The notes beneath the pieces were generated by a model, which saw only the letters and a program-made list of their open reading frames with translations, was not told where the DNA came from and ran no database searches. 64,000 bases of DNA. It comes from F1-60-MAGs104 sp964355975. Lineage in GTDB: Bacteria > Planctomycetota > Phycisphaerae > Phycisphaerales > SM1A02. Below, one piece after another: positions 26,675 through 35,756 of this stretch. Position 1 is the stretch's first letter. Each line of letters begins with the position of its first letter. Location: the NCBI GenBank assembly GCA_964355975.1, contig CAYHFW010000006.1, positions 1 to 64,000 on the forward strand, read 5' to 3'. The translations under genes were made by a program, and so were the position numbers.

Positions 26675-27430
26675 CTAGGGAGCGGCTGGCGGCGACAAAA
26701 TCGGCGCAGGAGCAACAAAGATTCGATCAGGAGTCAGCGCCACACGCGTTTGCTCGTCAATCGAGATCGTCATTGTGCCAGCGACGACCTCAAAGTTGCC
26801 AAGCGAGATAGGCACGCCGTCGATGCCACCAGTCTTGATGCCACTCTCGACCGTCCACGTCCAACGGCCATCTTCAATCACGCCACCCTTCCAGGTACGC
26901 ATCCTGCCATCGGCCAGAAAGAGAATCGAATCAGCTTCGACGAATCCCTGCGTTGACTGCGCGGTGTCGACGCGCCACTTGCCAAAGAGCGCAGCGGCAG
27001 CACGATCGACAGGCACAGCTTTGCGAACACCACCCACTCGCGCAGACTTCTTTCCGCTGGGATCGCGCGACGGCATCGATGTCTTGCGCGGAGCGTCAGC
27101 CGCGTTGGCGGCTTGATCTGAGGAACCATCTTTCACATCACTCGCCGCACCATCCTTCGCATCACTCGCCGAATCACTCGCCGCGGGATCGGTCGTCGCA
27201 GGCTTTGTTGGCTCGGCAAGAAAGCGCCGTTGAACTGGCGTCTCTGACTCGGTGTAGAAGGGGACGACCGCATCATCATCGTGCACTGTGTGAATCTGCT
27301 CAATCGGCGCGGCGGGTTGAGGAGGCTGTTCGATCGCTGGATCAACAGCCTTGGGCGCACAACCGCCATTCACAGCGCACACCAAGAGTGCGCCCATCAG
27401 AAAGCAAGATGTCATTGAGAACGATCGCAT
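26675..27430 (-). CDS. Probable lipoprotein, unknown function
   Basis: 251 residues. A hydrophobic signal ends in CAVNGGCAPK, a weak lipobox with Cys at about position 25. A long low-complexity segment rich in Ala/Asp/Ser/Pro follows (residues 30-120), then a compact domain with FGKWRVD, ILFLADGRMRTWKGG, GRWTWTVESG and TMTISID, which suggests a small lipocalin-like barrel of the kind seen in other secreted planctomycete proteins. The ATG at 27430 is preferred to a GTG three codons earlier. It lies 18 bases after the M48 gene on the same strand. Confidence 0.6.
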   Translation of the reverse strand: MRSFSMTSCFLMGALLVCAVNGGCAPKAVDPAIEQPPQPAAPIEQIHTVHDDDAVVPFYTESETPVQRRFLAEPTKPATTDPAASDSASDAKDGAASDVKDGSSDQAANAADAPRKTSMPSRDPSGKKSARVGGVRKAVPVDRAAAALFGKWRVDTAQSTQGFVEADSILFLADGRMRTWKGGVIEDGRWTWTVESGIKTGGIDGVPISLGNFEVVAGTMTISIDEQTRVALTPDRIFVAPAPILSPPAAP

Positions 27431-27448
27431 AGGTGCCACATCAATACA

Positions 27449-29221
27449 TTAGGGGATCGGCGGCAGTGGGATGCCCAACCGTTCCGAAATCGCGCGCAGC
27501 AACAAGTATTCGCGTGTCGTTGTCTGCTGATCGGCCGCGACGCAGATCGCAGCGGCGTGCACCAAGATTCCAGCGGCCGATGGGCGAAGGGTCTCGAGCA
27601 CCTCGAGGTCAGTCGCGATCGAGTCAAGTGTGCGCATGGATCGATCAGGAAGCCCAGTTGCAGGTAGTCCAGCCGCCTGCAGTCCCGCTTTGAGTGCAGC
27701 CATCGCGCCATCATCATCATCATGACCCTGCAAAGCAACAAGACCGAGAATGCGCTGTGCATGCTCAACAACACCACTCAGCGTGGCGCGCCGCGTTGGC
27801 GGCGTTCGTCCTCCACGAGCAGCGATCGGAACTTCAACACGCATTCGCAAGACTTGTGTAATTGTCCACTCCAACAAGTCAATTGTGCCGTCGACGCGAA
27901 TCACATCTGAGAGCAACGTGCGAAAGTGCCGATACGACTCTGCCTGAGCGAGGCACAGCGTCGCACACGCGCGGTCGACGAGCTCGAGGCGTCCCTCAAC
28001 GCTCTGCGCACGCACTTCACGCTCGAGGCGTGCGACGACCCGCGCCAACTCTGGGTCTCGCGCGGCGATCAAGGAGCGCTGCATTTCAGCCTTCGTCGCA
28101 TCTTCAGATTGAGCGCACAACAACACAACAGCCTCAGCCTCGTGCGCATCATGCACCGCACTCGCGAGCGGAGCGCTCAGCGCCGCATTGAGTGAAGCGA
28201 CATGAGCAAGCCCCGCCGCAGGAATCGATCCAACGGCCGCGACACGTTGCGCTGGTGAATCAATCGGTGGCTGCGCGAGGATGCCACCAGCCATCGCGCG
28301 AATGCGCTCGATTCGCACTGGCAGTGGAGGGTGCGATGCAAAGAGTGTGTTCACCCCCTCAGCAAAGAGCATGTGATTGAATTGGCTCGCCTGCGCATGA
28401 CGCATCGCTGGCGCTGCCTGCTGTGCGATCTTGGCGAGCGCGCCCGCGATGCCGGCAGGATTGCGCGTGTACTGCACGGCGCTTGCATCGGCGAGAAACT
28501 CGCGCTGACGGCTGATGGCAGCCTGCATGAGCCGTCCAAAGAATGTTCCGATACAGCCGACAACCACGAGCCCAAGCCCGATCAGCGCAATTCCAGCGGT
28601 CGCCTTGCCATCCGAGCGGCGCGACGCGCGTGGCGAGTACATCGTCGAGCGCAGAATGAAGTATCCAACATATCCAACCGCCATCACAGAGAAGATCGCA
28701 GCGATCGCCCGCATGTTGATGCGCATATCTCCATGAAAGATGTGGCTGAATTCATGCGCCATCACACCTTGTAACTCATCGCGCGTGAGCGTCTCAATCG
28801 CGCCACGCGAGACACCAATCACCGCATTGGTTGGAAGCGTTCCAGCGGCAAATGCGTTGATGCACTCTTCGTCGAGCACATAGACCGGCGGGATGGGCAT
28901 CCCGCTCGCGATCGCCATCTCTTCGACGATGTTCAAGATCTTGCGCTCATGGATCTCTTGCGACGAGGGATCGATGCGCGTTCCACCGAGCGACAATGCG
29001 ACGGCATCACCACCCGATCCAATCGTTGTGAGTTTGAAGAAAAACGGAATCGCAATCATCAAGACGCTGACACCAATGGCGAGCGGCACTGAGTTTGGAA
29101 TCAACATCGACACCAAGAGCGTGATGGCGCCAATGACTCCACATGCACCAAAGAGAAAGAGCACGACTAGCCGAAATGTTGCGCTCTGAGCACGATCTTG
29201 ATGTTCGAAGAAATTCGACAT
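27449..29221 (-). CDS. HtpX-like M48 membrane metalloprotease with C-terminal extension
   Basis: 590 residues. Two N-terminal membrane helices, then the zinc motif HEFSHIFHGD near residue 155 and the third-ligand region RQREFLADASAVQYTRNP, as in HtpX. Two more helices lie between them. After the protease (about residue 310) comes a roughly 280-residue helical cytoplasmic extension that I do not recognise. The ATG at 29221 follows the LemA stop by 13 bases. The LemA-M48 pairing is common and suggests a quality-control module in the inner membrane. Confidence 0.9.
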   Translation of the reverse strand: MSNFFEHQDRAQSATFRLVVLFLFGACGVIGAITLLVSMLIPNSVPLAIGVSVLMIAIPFFFKLTTIGSGGDAVALSLGGTRIDPSSQEIHERKILNIVEEMAIASGMPIPPVYVLDEECINAFAAGTLPTNAVIGVSRGAIETLTRDELQGVMAHEFSHIFHGDMRINMRAIAAIFSVMAVGYVGYFILRSTMYSPRASRRSDGKATAGIALIGLGLVVVGCIGTFFGRLMQAAISRQREFLADASAVQYTRNPAGIAGALAKIAQQAAPAMRHAQASQFNHMLFAEGVNTLFASHPPLPVRIERIRAMAGGILAQPPIDSPAQRVAAVGSIPAAGLAHVASLNAALSAPLASAVHDAHEAEAVVLLCAQSEDATKAEMQRSLIAARDPELARVVARLEREVRAQSVEGRLELVDRACATLCLAQAESYRHFRTLLSDVIRVDGTIDLLEWTITQVLRMRVEVPIAARGGRTPPTRRATLSGVVEHAQRILGLVALQGHDDDDGAMAALKAGLQAAGLPATGLPDRSMRTLDSIATDLEVLETLRPSAAGILVHAAAICVAADQQTTTREYLLLRAISERLGIPLPPIP

Positions 29222-29234
29222 GGCGTTGAGCGAA

Positions 29235-29822
29235 TCAGATCTTGACGACCGGCACAAGACGACTCTCTGAGTCTGCCTCGAACAGAATCATCGGCAGAAA
29301 TGAAAACATCGCAGCGACCAAACTCGAAGGAAAGATCGCAATGTTCGTATTGAATGTCATGACACTGTCGTTGTATGCCTGCCGCGCGAAGGCGATGCGG
29401 TTCTCGGTCGAGACCAACTCTTCTTGAAGCCCCAACACATTTGTGCTTGCCTTGAGATCTGGATAATTCTCGATCGAGACAGAGAGCCTCATCAAGAGTT
29501 GATCGAGCGATCCACTCGCCCCAGCAACCGCACGAATCGCGTGCGCGTCACCCGGCGAAGAACTCAGAGCCGCAAGACCAGCAACCGCGGCGTTGCGCGC
29601 CTCAATGACAGCCTCAAGAGTCTGCCGCTCGTGCGCCATATATCCCTTCACCACTTCGACGAAATTTGGGATGAGGTCACACCTGCGCTTGAGTTGCACG
29701 TCGATCTGACTGAGGCTGTTGCTCGCGCGAATTCGCCCACGGGCGAGGCGGTTATAGAGAGCGACAATCCAGAATCCGACGCCTAGCACCAGACAGACCA
29801 GTCCAATGATGAAGTAATCCAC
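29235..29822 (-). CDS. LemA family protein
   Basis: About 195 residues. One N-terminal membrane helix (YFIIGLVCLVLGVGFWIVAL) precedes the LemA core: YNRLARGRIRASNSLSQIDV, QLKRRCDLIPNFVEVVKGY, ENYPDLKAS and STENRIAFARQAYND. The frame is open to a TTG at 29873, but that would overlap the divergent helicase gene; the GTG at 29822, just before the membrane helix, is the better start. Couples with the downstream M48 protease gene. Confidence 0.9.
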   Translation of the reverse strand: MDYFIIGLVCLVLGVGFWIVALYNRLARGRIRASNSLSQIDVQLKRRCDLIPNFVEVVKGYMAHERQTLEAVIEARNAAVAGLAALSSSPGDAHAIRAVAGASGSLDQLLMRLSVSIENYPDLKASTNVLGLQEELVSTENRIAFARQAYNDSVMTFNTNIAIFPSSLVAAMFSFLPMILFEADSESRLVPVVKI

Positions 29823-29858
29823 GCCCAAAGAATAGGGTGGCACTACCCTTGCGTTGAA

Positions 29859-31376
29859 TTGACCGAGCCACAATCAACCCCAGCCATCCCAACCGCCGTT
29901 GCAGCCACACTCGCACGCCTCGGTTTCGCGACACCAACAGAGATTCAGGTCGCGATGCGCGATCCAATTCTGCAAGGAAAGGATGTGCTCGCACTCGCTC
30001 CAACGGGAAGCGGCAAGACGCTTGGATTTGGTGTGCCGATGATCGTCAATCTGCTCAAGAATGCGCCCAAGGCCAAGCGCGGCCCAGGCGGCGCGCGCTA
30101 TGTCGAACCATGCGAGCGCCTTCGAGCGATCGTTATCTCGCCGACGCGTGAGTTGGCACAGCAGGTCGCGCTCGACATCACTTCAGTCGCCAAGGGAGGC
30201 GTGTTGCGTATCGCAGCGGTCTATGGAAAGAGTCCGACCGCTCCGCAGCGCGCAGAGATTCGCGCAGGACTCGATCTTCTTGTTGGAACACCAGGACGGC
30301 TGCGTGAGTTTCTCGACGATGGCACGCTGACATTCGCGAACGTGCAAACAGTCGTGATCGATGAGGCTGATCGGATGGCGGACATGGGATTCCTGCCGCA
30401 GATTGAGCAACTTCTCAGCACGATTCCATCACCACGACAAGTCATCTGTATGAGCGCAACTCTTCCTGTGACGATCGAGGGGCGGGTGCGTTCACTCTTG
30501 CGAAATCCTGTCGTCGCAGAAGTGGGACGTCGAAATGCACCCGCGAGTCGCGCGAACAAGCACTTTGAAGTCGAAGACGAAGACAAGGTCGCCCTGCTGC
30601 TCGCACTCTTGCGCGACAGCCACCGCAAGGGAGTGGCCGTCTATGTGCGCACGCGTCGTCGCGCGGGTTGGGTTGCGCAGGCGCTGCGCCGCAATGAGAT
30701 CACCGTCTCACTCTTGCACGGCGATCGCAGCCAACGCTCGCGCAACGAGGCGCTCGCAGCGTTCGCCGACGGCGATGCCGATGTGCTTGTCGCAACCGAT
30801 GTTGCGGCGCGTGGGCTGCATGTTCCGCGCATCAAGACGGTGGTGAACTATGACGTTCCACTCATGCCAGAAGACTTTGTGCATCGCATCGGGCGCGCTG
30901 GTCACGGTGGTGGGATGGCGGAGAGTTTCACATTTGTCGATCCACTTGAGCAAGCAGCATGGGCACGCGTGAACGATCTTGTTGGCGCAGCGATTCAACC
31001 AGCGGCGGTGCTCGACTTCGAGAAGTTCAAGAGGCGCGTTGAGCCGTCGCTCGCAGAACGCACCGCTGCACAACTCGCGTGGCGACCCGCTGGGGCGAGT
31101 CCGGTGCCCGCGAAACCAACGACCACGAAACGCCCATTCGAGAAGAGCAAGACAGGAGCAACAAAGAAACTCTCGCCCAAGGCGCGCGCGAAGGCAACGA
31201 GCGAGAAGAAGTTGATGCTTGCACTTGAGCGTGGCAAGACCAAGAAACTCTTTTCGGTGAGTGGAAAACTGCTCACAACGCGCGAGATTCGAAAGAAGCG
31301 CGAACGATCCGCGCCGCTTGCGCGCGAGAACCGCCCAGGAGGCGGAATCCGCCGTTCAGGACCAAACGCATCGTGA
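29859..31376 (+). CDS. DEAD-box RNA helicase
   Basis: 505 residues. Motifs in order: Q motif region GFATPTEIQ, I APTGSGKT (about residue 48), Ia PTRELAQQ, Ib TPGR, II DEAD (VIDEADRMADMGF), III MSAT, and VI HRIGRAGHGG. The last 120 residues are very basic (Lys/Arg/Thr) as in RhlE-type enzymes, suited to RNA binding in ribosome assembly or decay. It starts at a TTG, which is the only start keeping the N terminus normal. Divergent from lemA. Confidence 0.93.
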   Translation: MTEPQSTPAIPTAVAATLARLGFATPTEIQVAMRDPILQGKDVLALAPTGSGKTLGFGVPMIVNLLKNAPKAKRGPGGARYVEPCERLRAIVISPTRELAQQVALDITSVAKGGVLRIAAVYGKSPTAPQRAEIRAGLDLLVGTPGRLREFLDDGTLTFANVQTVVIDEADRMADMGFLPQIEQLLSTIPSPRQVICMSATLPVTIEGRVRSLLRNPVVAEVGRRNAPASRANKHFEVEDEDKVALLLALLRDSHRKGVAVYVRTRRRAGWVAQALRRNEITVSLLHGDRSQRSRNEALAAFADGDADVLVATDVAARGLHVPRIKTVVNYDVPLMPEDFVHRIGRAGHGGGMAESFTFVDPLEQAAWARVNDLVGAAIQPAAVLDFEKFKRRVEPSLAERTAAQLAWRPAGASPVPAKPTTTKRPFEKSKTGATKKLSPKARAKATSEKKLMLALERGKTKKLFSVSGKLLTTREIRKKRERSAPLARENRPGGGIRRSGPNAS

Positions 31377-31975
31377 GGCACCTGCGACGCGTTGTGATCG
31401 CCGTCGTTCTGGGGGGCATCTCAATCGCGGCACTCACCTTCGTGCTCATGGATCGCTGCTCGTCGGTTCGTGCGATCCCAACGCGCTTCGCCGTTCGGGG
31501 GGCAACGAGCGTTTGGACACTTGGCGGTAGCGACGCGACTGGTGTTTGGTGGCGACTCGCAGAACAAACGGCCCAACTGCGCGTCTCGCAGGGCGATCTC
31601 GAATCAACGGCGGGCGAATGGGATGACGGCACGACAAGCGGATGGTGTCTGCTCGAACCCGCACCAGCACGAACTGCATCGATCGCCGTGGGATGGCCCG
31701 CGCCATGGATTCTCTGGCGTTTTTCAGCACAAACATCAACCGAGGCGTTTCCGCCATCCCCTGAGATTGCCGACGAAATCGAAGGGCTTGTTCGCGGGGT
31801 CGACCGTGTGCTGCAGGGTCAGGGTCGCATGACGTTCACACCCGCAGTTGTTGGGATGGCAACCCTCGCCATCACGCTCGCATCGCTTTTCTGGTGGTTG
31901 ATCTTGTCTCGATTACCCAACGCGAAGCATCGGAATGATCAGGTAGACAAAGAGATACATCGCGGCACCAAGTGA
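31373..31975 (+). CDS. Hypothetical protein with two membrane helices
   Basis: 200 residues. The GTG overlaps the helicase stop (GTGA), so translation is coupled. One membrane helix lies near the N terminus (VVIAVVLGGISIAALTFVLM) and one near residue 170 (VVGMATLAITLASLFWWLIL), with an exported domain rich in Trp between. No known family recognised. Its last 63 bases overlap the 3' end of the convergent gene at 31913. Confidence 0.6.
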   Translation: MRHLRRVVIAVVLGGISIAALTFVLMDRCSSVRAIPTRFAVRGATSVWTLGGSDATGVWWRLAEQTAQLRVSQGDLESTAGEWDDGTTSGWCLLEPAPARTASIAVGWPAPWILWRFSAQTSTEAFPPSPEIADEIEGLVRGVDRVLQGQGRMTFTPAVVGMATLAITLASLFWWLILSRLPNAKHRNDQVDKEIHRGTK

Positions 31976-32185
31976 TCCCATCGCGACCGTCACCTTGAAC
32001 GCGAAGAGAAAGACGCGCTGCCAGAAGGCATCAAGGTTGGCATCGTGGGTCGCGCGGTACGAGATCGAGATGCCCAAAATGAGTGGGAAGAGCAGCAGCC
32101 ACCAATAGTTTCCCAGCGATCCACCTGGTTGCAGAATCGGAATCCACGCAAGCAGCAGGCTGGGGGATGGGCAGGGCACGAACAT
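31913..32185 (-). CDS. Small membrane protein
   Basis: About 90 residues with two clear helices (YWWLLLFPLILGISI and VFLFAFKVTVAMGSLGAAMY) separated by SYRATHDANLDAFWQ. The ATG at 32185 shares one base with the stop of the preceding gene (TGATG), so the pair is translationally coupled. No function recognised. Confidence 0.6.
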   Translation of the reverse strand: MFVPCPSPSLLLAWIPILQPGGSLGNYWWLLLFPLILGISISYRATHDANLDAFWQRVFLFAFKVTVAMGSLGAAMYLFVYLIIPMLRVG

Positions 32186-32667
32186 CAAGAGCGCCCCCCA
32201 GATGCCGCGCCACGCTGGGCAGGGCGGCGCTTGAGTGCGTCAAAGATGACGACGACGTTGATCAATCCAGCGAGCGCGCAGTAAAGCGTGCCGATTTCGT
32301 TGGCGGGGGTGACGGTCTTGAATGAACTGACCATCGCGGGGGTTGTTCGCGGCATCGCAGATGGAGTCTCAACAAGTTCGCCGAACTTGCCAGACTTTAA
32401 GAGCGCCGAGTTTGCCCAATCCGATGCGAAGGCAATTGGTCCCGCTCCCGCCTGCGCGTAGAACCAGAGTGGATCTTCACGGCGATCGACGCAGTCGACT
32501 CCGCCGATGAGAAGCCCACCAAAGAAGAGTCCAAGAATTCCGATGCCAGCGAGCACTCCGCGCCGCCCATGACCTATTGAAATCTGCCCTAATCCAGGCA
32601 GAATCCATCCAAAAAAAGCAGCGCCCCAATTGAGCGGTTCATCGGTTGGATCAGAGTCGTAAGTCAT
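32185..32667 (-). CDS. Membrane protein resembling DUF6677-type planctomycete proteins
   Basis: 160 residues. The N-terminal WGAAFFGWILPGLGQISIGH followed by GVLAGIGILGLFFGGLLIGG looks like a TM2-type helical hairpin. A soluble loop and a final helix (LYCALAGLINVVVIFDALKRR) complete it. The family name is a guess from the opening motif. Operon with the small membrane protein downstream. Confidence 0.6.
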   Translation of the reverse strand: MTYDSDPTDEPLNWGAAFFGWILPGLGQISIGHGRRGVLAGIGILGLFFGGLLIGGVDCVDRREDPLWFYAQAGAGPIAFASDWANSALLKSGKFGELVETPSAMPRTTPAMVSSFKTVTPANEIGTLYCALAGLINVVVIFDALKRRPAQRGAASGGRS

Positions 32668-32725
32668 CGAGAACGATTGGTTTCAACGGCTACAGTACCC
32701 TCGTTCACAAAAAGAAGGACTCCAC

Positions 32726-33130
32726 ATGCCGCAAGAGAACACACCACACAACGCCAGTTCGAAAAAGCCAGAGGGTGAATCAGTTGTCGACCGCCGGCTC
32801 GGCATGGATCGCCGCGATGTCGAACCAACTTCTGCGACCAATCTCGAGCGCCGCCGTGGCCCAGGTCGGCGCCTCACTGATTTCGTGAAGTCAGCCGAGG
32901 AAGGCGAGATGTCGCGCGAGCAGTACACCTTTCTGTTGGCGATCGATGCCTTCAAACGCGTCAATCACAAGACATTCCCAAGTTGGACGGATGTGCTCGA
33001 GGTCGTGCGCAAGCTCGGATACCGAAAGACCATGCCTTCAGAGCTCAATCTGGGTGGGAAGGCTCAAGATTGGACCGAAAAGCCAGACGCCATCAGTGGT
33101 GTCAACAAGCCATCGACCGACTCAGAGTGA
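32726..33130 (+). CDS. Hypothetical small charged protein
   Basis: 134 residues, no signal or membrane segment. It has an Arg-rich first half (VVDRRLGMDRRD, LERRRGPGRRLTDFV) and a helical second half (REQYTFLLAIDAFKRVNHKTFPSWTDVLEVVRKLGYRK) that looks like a small winged-helix or ligand-free helical fold. An AAGGA site precedes the ATG. The function is not recognised; nucleic-acid or protein binding would fit the charge. Confidence 0.6.
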   Translation: MPQENTPHNASSKKPEGESVVDRRLGMDRRDVEPTSATNLERRRGPGRRLTDFVKSAEEGEMSREQYTFLLAIDAFKRVNHKTFPSWTDVLEVVRKLGYRKTMPSELNLGGKAQDWTEKPDAISGVNKPSTDSE

Positions 33131-33199
33131 TCGCGTCGACCATCGGTTTGGGTGAAGGTCTTGGTCGCGTCCTCGGGGCCAGAAAAATTTTTAGAATTT

Positions 33200-33460
33200 C
33201 TACTTCTTGAACCAGTTTGCGTTGATCGCGATGTACTTGTGCCACTCCGCGGGCAGGTCATCCTTTGGAAAGATTGCCTGCACTGGACACTCGTCGACAC
33301 ACAATCCGCAATCGATGCAAGTCTCAGGATCAATGTAGAGCTGCTCAACAGTTGGATAGCCCTCACCCTTCTTTGTTGGGTGGATGCAATCAACAGGACA
33401 AACTTCAATACACGAGGCGTCTTTTGTCCCGATACACGGTTCAGCAATGATGTGAGGCAT
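33200..33460 (-). CDS. 7Fe-type ferredoxin
   Basis: 86 residues, like the Azotobacter FdI family. The first site is CIGTKDASCIEVCP (C-x7-C-x3-CP, with the usual extra Cys replaced, consistent with a [3Fe-4S] cluster), and the second is CIDCGLCVDECP (CxxCxxCxxxCP) for a [4Fe-4S] cluster. A short C-terminal tail ends in WFKK. A low-potential electron carrier; the partner enzyme is not nearby. A TAGTAT box lies about 10 bases before the ATG. Confidence 0.92.
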   Translation of the reverse strand: MPHIIAEPCIGTKDASCIEVCPVDCIHPTKKGEGYPTVEQLYIDPETCIDCGLCVDECPVQAIFPKDDLPAEWHKYIAINANWFKK

Positions 33461-33506
33461 AGTCGAAAAATACTAGCAAACAGCGGGAAAAATTGGTCCA
33501 AAACGC

Positions 33507-33537
33507 ACCGGAAGCCGGCACAAGGCCGGCTTCCGGT
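33507..33537 (-). terminator. Strong hairpin after the small Lys/Ala gene
   Basis: Perfect 12-base arms, ACCGGAAGCCGG and CCGGCTTCCGGT, around a 7-base loop. On the minus strand it follows the small gene at 33561-33617 and is followed by GCGTTTTGG, a short T-run, so it fits an intrinsic terminator for that gene and separates it from the ferredoxin gene. Confidence 0.7.
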
Positions 33538-33560
33538 ACAAAACATTCGGTCACTGCGAC

Positions 33561-33617
33561 TTAGCGGCTCTTCTTAGCCTTCTTCGCAGCCTTCTTAGCA
33601 GCTTTCTTCTTTGCCAT
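33561..33617 (-). CDS. 18-residue Lys/Ala-rich basic peptide
   Basis: Reads MAKKKAAKKAAKKAKKSR then TAA. Ten of its 18 residues are Lys or Arg. The ATG has AAGGAAG about seven bases upstream, and the strong hairpin at 33507-33537 follows the stop, so it has the parts of a real gene. The composition resembles the tails of histone H1-like and AlgP-like DNA-binding proteins. Either it is a tiny nucleoid or RNA-binding peptide, or the remnant of a longer H1-like gene. Confidence 0.6.
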   Translation of the reverse strand: MAKKKAAKKAAKKAKKSR

Positions 33618-33736
33618 GGTGTGGCTTCCTTTAGTTACGCTGTTGCGTCGGAGAGAGTGCTCGCTAGCGTAACGAGGACGAGCACTCAGGAACAATCAAT
33701 ACTGTTATCGACTGTTCGTGATCGGGACTTGACAAC

Positions 33737-34474
33737 ATGATTCCACAATCACCCCCCACCTGTCAAGTCCACCCTCTGCGAATTTGTCTCTTTGGGTCAT
33801 CTGGACGGATGGGGCAACGCATCGAAGAGGCGTCGAAGCATCCAAAAGAGAACGCGATGATCGCGGTTCGGTGCACGCGCGATGATGCTGCGATCGATGC
33901 ATCACAATCATTCAATGTGGTTGTTGATTTCTCATCCGAAGAGGGAACAAAGTTGGCCGCAGCGCGCGCGGTTGGGTCGAAGTGCGCACTCCTCGTCGGC
34001 ACGACGGGGCTTGGCGAGGCCACCCACGCGATTCTCAAGCGCGCATCGCACCAAGTTGCGGTGTTGATCGCCCCCAACACGTCGATCGGCATCGTTGTGA
34101 TGCGTTCTCTGGTGCAGGATGCATCCCGTTTGCTTGGAAGCGACTTCAAAATCACGATTGAAGAGGTTCATCACACAAAAAAACTCGATCAGCCATCTGG
34201 AACGGCACTCGCCCTCGCTGAAGCGGTCACACGCGGTCGCGGCGAGCCGCTTGATCGTTCACAGATTCGTTCGATTCGCACTGGCGACGTGGTTGGCGAC
34301 CACGAGGTGATCTTCACAAGTGAAAATGAGGTCGTCACACTGCGTCATCACGCCAAAAAGCGAGATCTTTTCGCCGTGGGAGCCCTTCGATTGGCTCAGT
34401 GGATCGCTCAGCAACCACCCGGCATGTATGGTTTGGACGATTGGTTCAACGACATCAAGAAGGCAGCGAAGTGA
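33737..34474 (+). CDS. dapB: 4-hydroxy-tetrahydrodipicolinate reductase
   Basis: NAD(P)H-dependent step of lysine/diaminopimelate synthesis. 245 residues, a little short. Present are the nucleotide loop FGSSGRMGQ, the conserved VGTTG, and the catalytic signature EEVHHTKKLDQPSGTAL (family ExHHxxKxDxPSGTA), with LRHHAKKRDLFAVGAL near the end. The missing length is between the nucleotide loop and the VVDFSS strand. The start codon of the M16 gene overlaps its stop. Confidence 0.95.
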   Translation: MIPQSPPTCQVHPLRICLFGSSGRMGQRIEEASKHPKENAMIAVRCTRDDAAIDASQSFNVVVDFSSEEGTKLAAARAVGSKCALLVGTTGLGEATHAILKRASHQVAVLIAPNTSIGIVVMRSLVQDASRLLGSDFKITIEEVHHTKKLDQPSGTALALAEAVTRGRGEPLDRSQIRSIRTGDVVGDHEVIFTSENEVVTLRHHAKKRDLFAVGALRLAQWIAQQPPGMYGLDDWFNDIKKAAK

Positions 34475-35718
34475 CGAAACAAACAGCAAGCGTGTTTTCA
34501 GTGGCTGGGGGAATGCAGGTTGCGGTCGAGCCGATCCCAGGGGCGACCACAGCATCGGTCGTCTGGCAGGTGCCTGTGGGGACGGCGGGCGATCCGATCG
34601 ACGCACTCGGCTGCGGAGAGTCGGCCGTGCTCGCAGAGGTGATCTCGCGAGGCGCTGGCGATCTCTCGAGCCGCCAATTCAGCGATTCGATGGATCGACT
34701 CGGGGTGCAACGCTCGACATCAAGCGCGACCTATTCGATCACACTCACTGCGGTCTGTCTTGCCGAAGCGCTCGACGGATTGCTCGAGTTGCTTGCAACG
34801 GTCGTGCTTCGCCCCCGCATCGAGCAGGATGCGCTCGATGCGAGTCGCGAACTCGCGTTGCAGTCGCTGGGATCGCTGCAAGATGATCCACAACACTTCG
34901 CGAGCATCAAGATCGGCGAGATCGCACTGCCGGCGCCGTTCAACCGACACGGATTTGGAACCGACGATGGACTCGCCGCGCTGACCACTGAGAGTTTGCA
35001 CGCGACATGGAAGCGTCGTTGCCGTCCAGGTGGCAGCATCCTCGGCATCGCTGGAGCGGTCGATGAGAACCATGTGCGCCGACTGCTTGAGAAGTTGCTC
35101 GCGCAGTGGAGCGGCACATCAACTGAACCTGTTGAGACCGCGGATGCAATTGGCGGAACGGTGCACGAACAACAGGCGACTGCACAGTCGCACATCTGCA
35201 TCGCGCTGCCAGCGCCAAAGCAGTCTGACCCAGCGAGTCTTTCGCACAGACTGATGGTGCGTGTCTTGGGAGGTGGGGGCATGTCCAACCGCCTCTTCGC
35301 TGAAGTGCGCGAGAAGCGCGGGCTCTGCTATTCAGTTGGGGCCAACTACGCCTGCGGTCGCGATCGAGGATTACTCACGATTTACGCCGGAAGCACACCC
35401 GAACGAGCGGCTGAGACCCTCGCATGCATTCGAGGGGAGTTGCTCAGGATGGCTGGCGGAGTGACGCGCGAAGAGTTCAATCGCGCGGTGATCGGACTCA
35501 AGAGCGGCATCGTCATGAATGGCGAGAGCACATCGGCGCGTGCAGCTGCGCTTGTGGGAGATCTCTTTCGAATCGGCAGAGTGCGCTCGCTGCACGAGGT
35601 CGTGCGCGAAGTCGAAGCGCTCACGCTTGAAGCGGTGAACGATCACGCATCCCAGGCATTGACACAACAACATCTCGACCGTGTTTCGCTCGTGGTCGTT
35701 GGTCCGTCGCCACTCTGA
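34471..35718 (+). CDS. M16-family protein lacking the zinc motif
   Basis: 415 residues starting at a GTG that overlaps the dapB stop (GTGA). The M16 fold is clear from LGVQRSTSSATYSITLTAV and the C-terminal-domain motif VREKRGLCYSVGANYACGRD. The zinc-binding HxxEH is replaced by GESAVLAEV, so it should not cleave peptides itself. Non-catalytic M16B subunits pair with active ones; the active protein at 23904-25136 is the obvious candidate, although the two genes are 9 kb apart. Confidence 0.88.
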   Translation: MTKQTASVFSVAGGMQVAVEPIPGATTASVVWQVPVGTAGDPIDALGCGESAVLAEVISRGAGDLSSRQFSDSMDRLGVQRSTSSATYSITLTAVCLAEALDGLLELLATVVLRPRIEQDALDASRELALQSLGSLQDDPQHFASIKIGEIALPAPFNRHGFGTDDGLAALTTESLHATWKRRCRPGGSILGIAGAVDENHVRRLLEKLLAQWSGTSTEPVETADAIGGTVHEQQATAQSHICIALPAPKQSDPASLSHRLMVRVLGGGGMSNRLFAEVREKRGLCYSVGANYACGRDRGLLTIYAGSTPERAAETLACIRGELLRMAGGVTREEFNRAVIGLKSGIVMNGESTSARAAALVGDLFRIGRVRSLHEVVREVEALTLEAVNDHASQALTQQHLDRVSLVVVGPSPL

Positions 35719-35756
35719 CCCTCATCGCAGCACCGCTCCTTCGTATACTCGCGATC

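Noticed and set aside
33250..33275. CCTTTGGAAAG in the ferredoxin gene as a third copy of palindromic family 2
   Set aside because: Only one arm resembles the repeat, there is no matching second arm, and it is within coding sequence.
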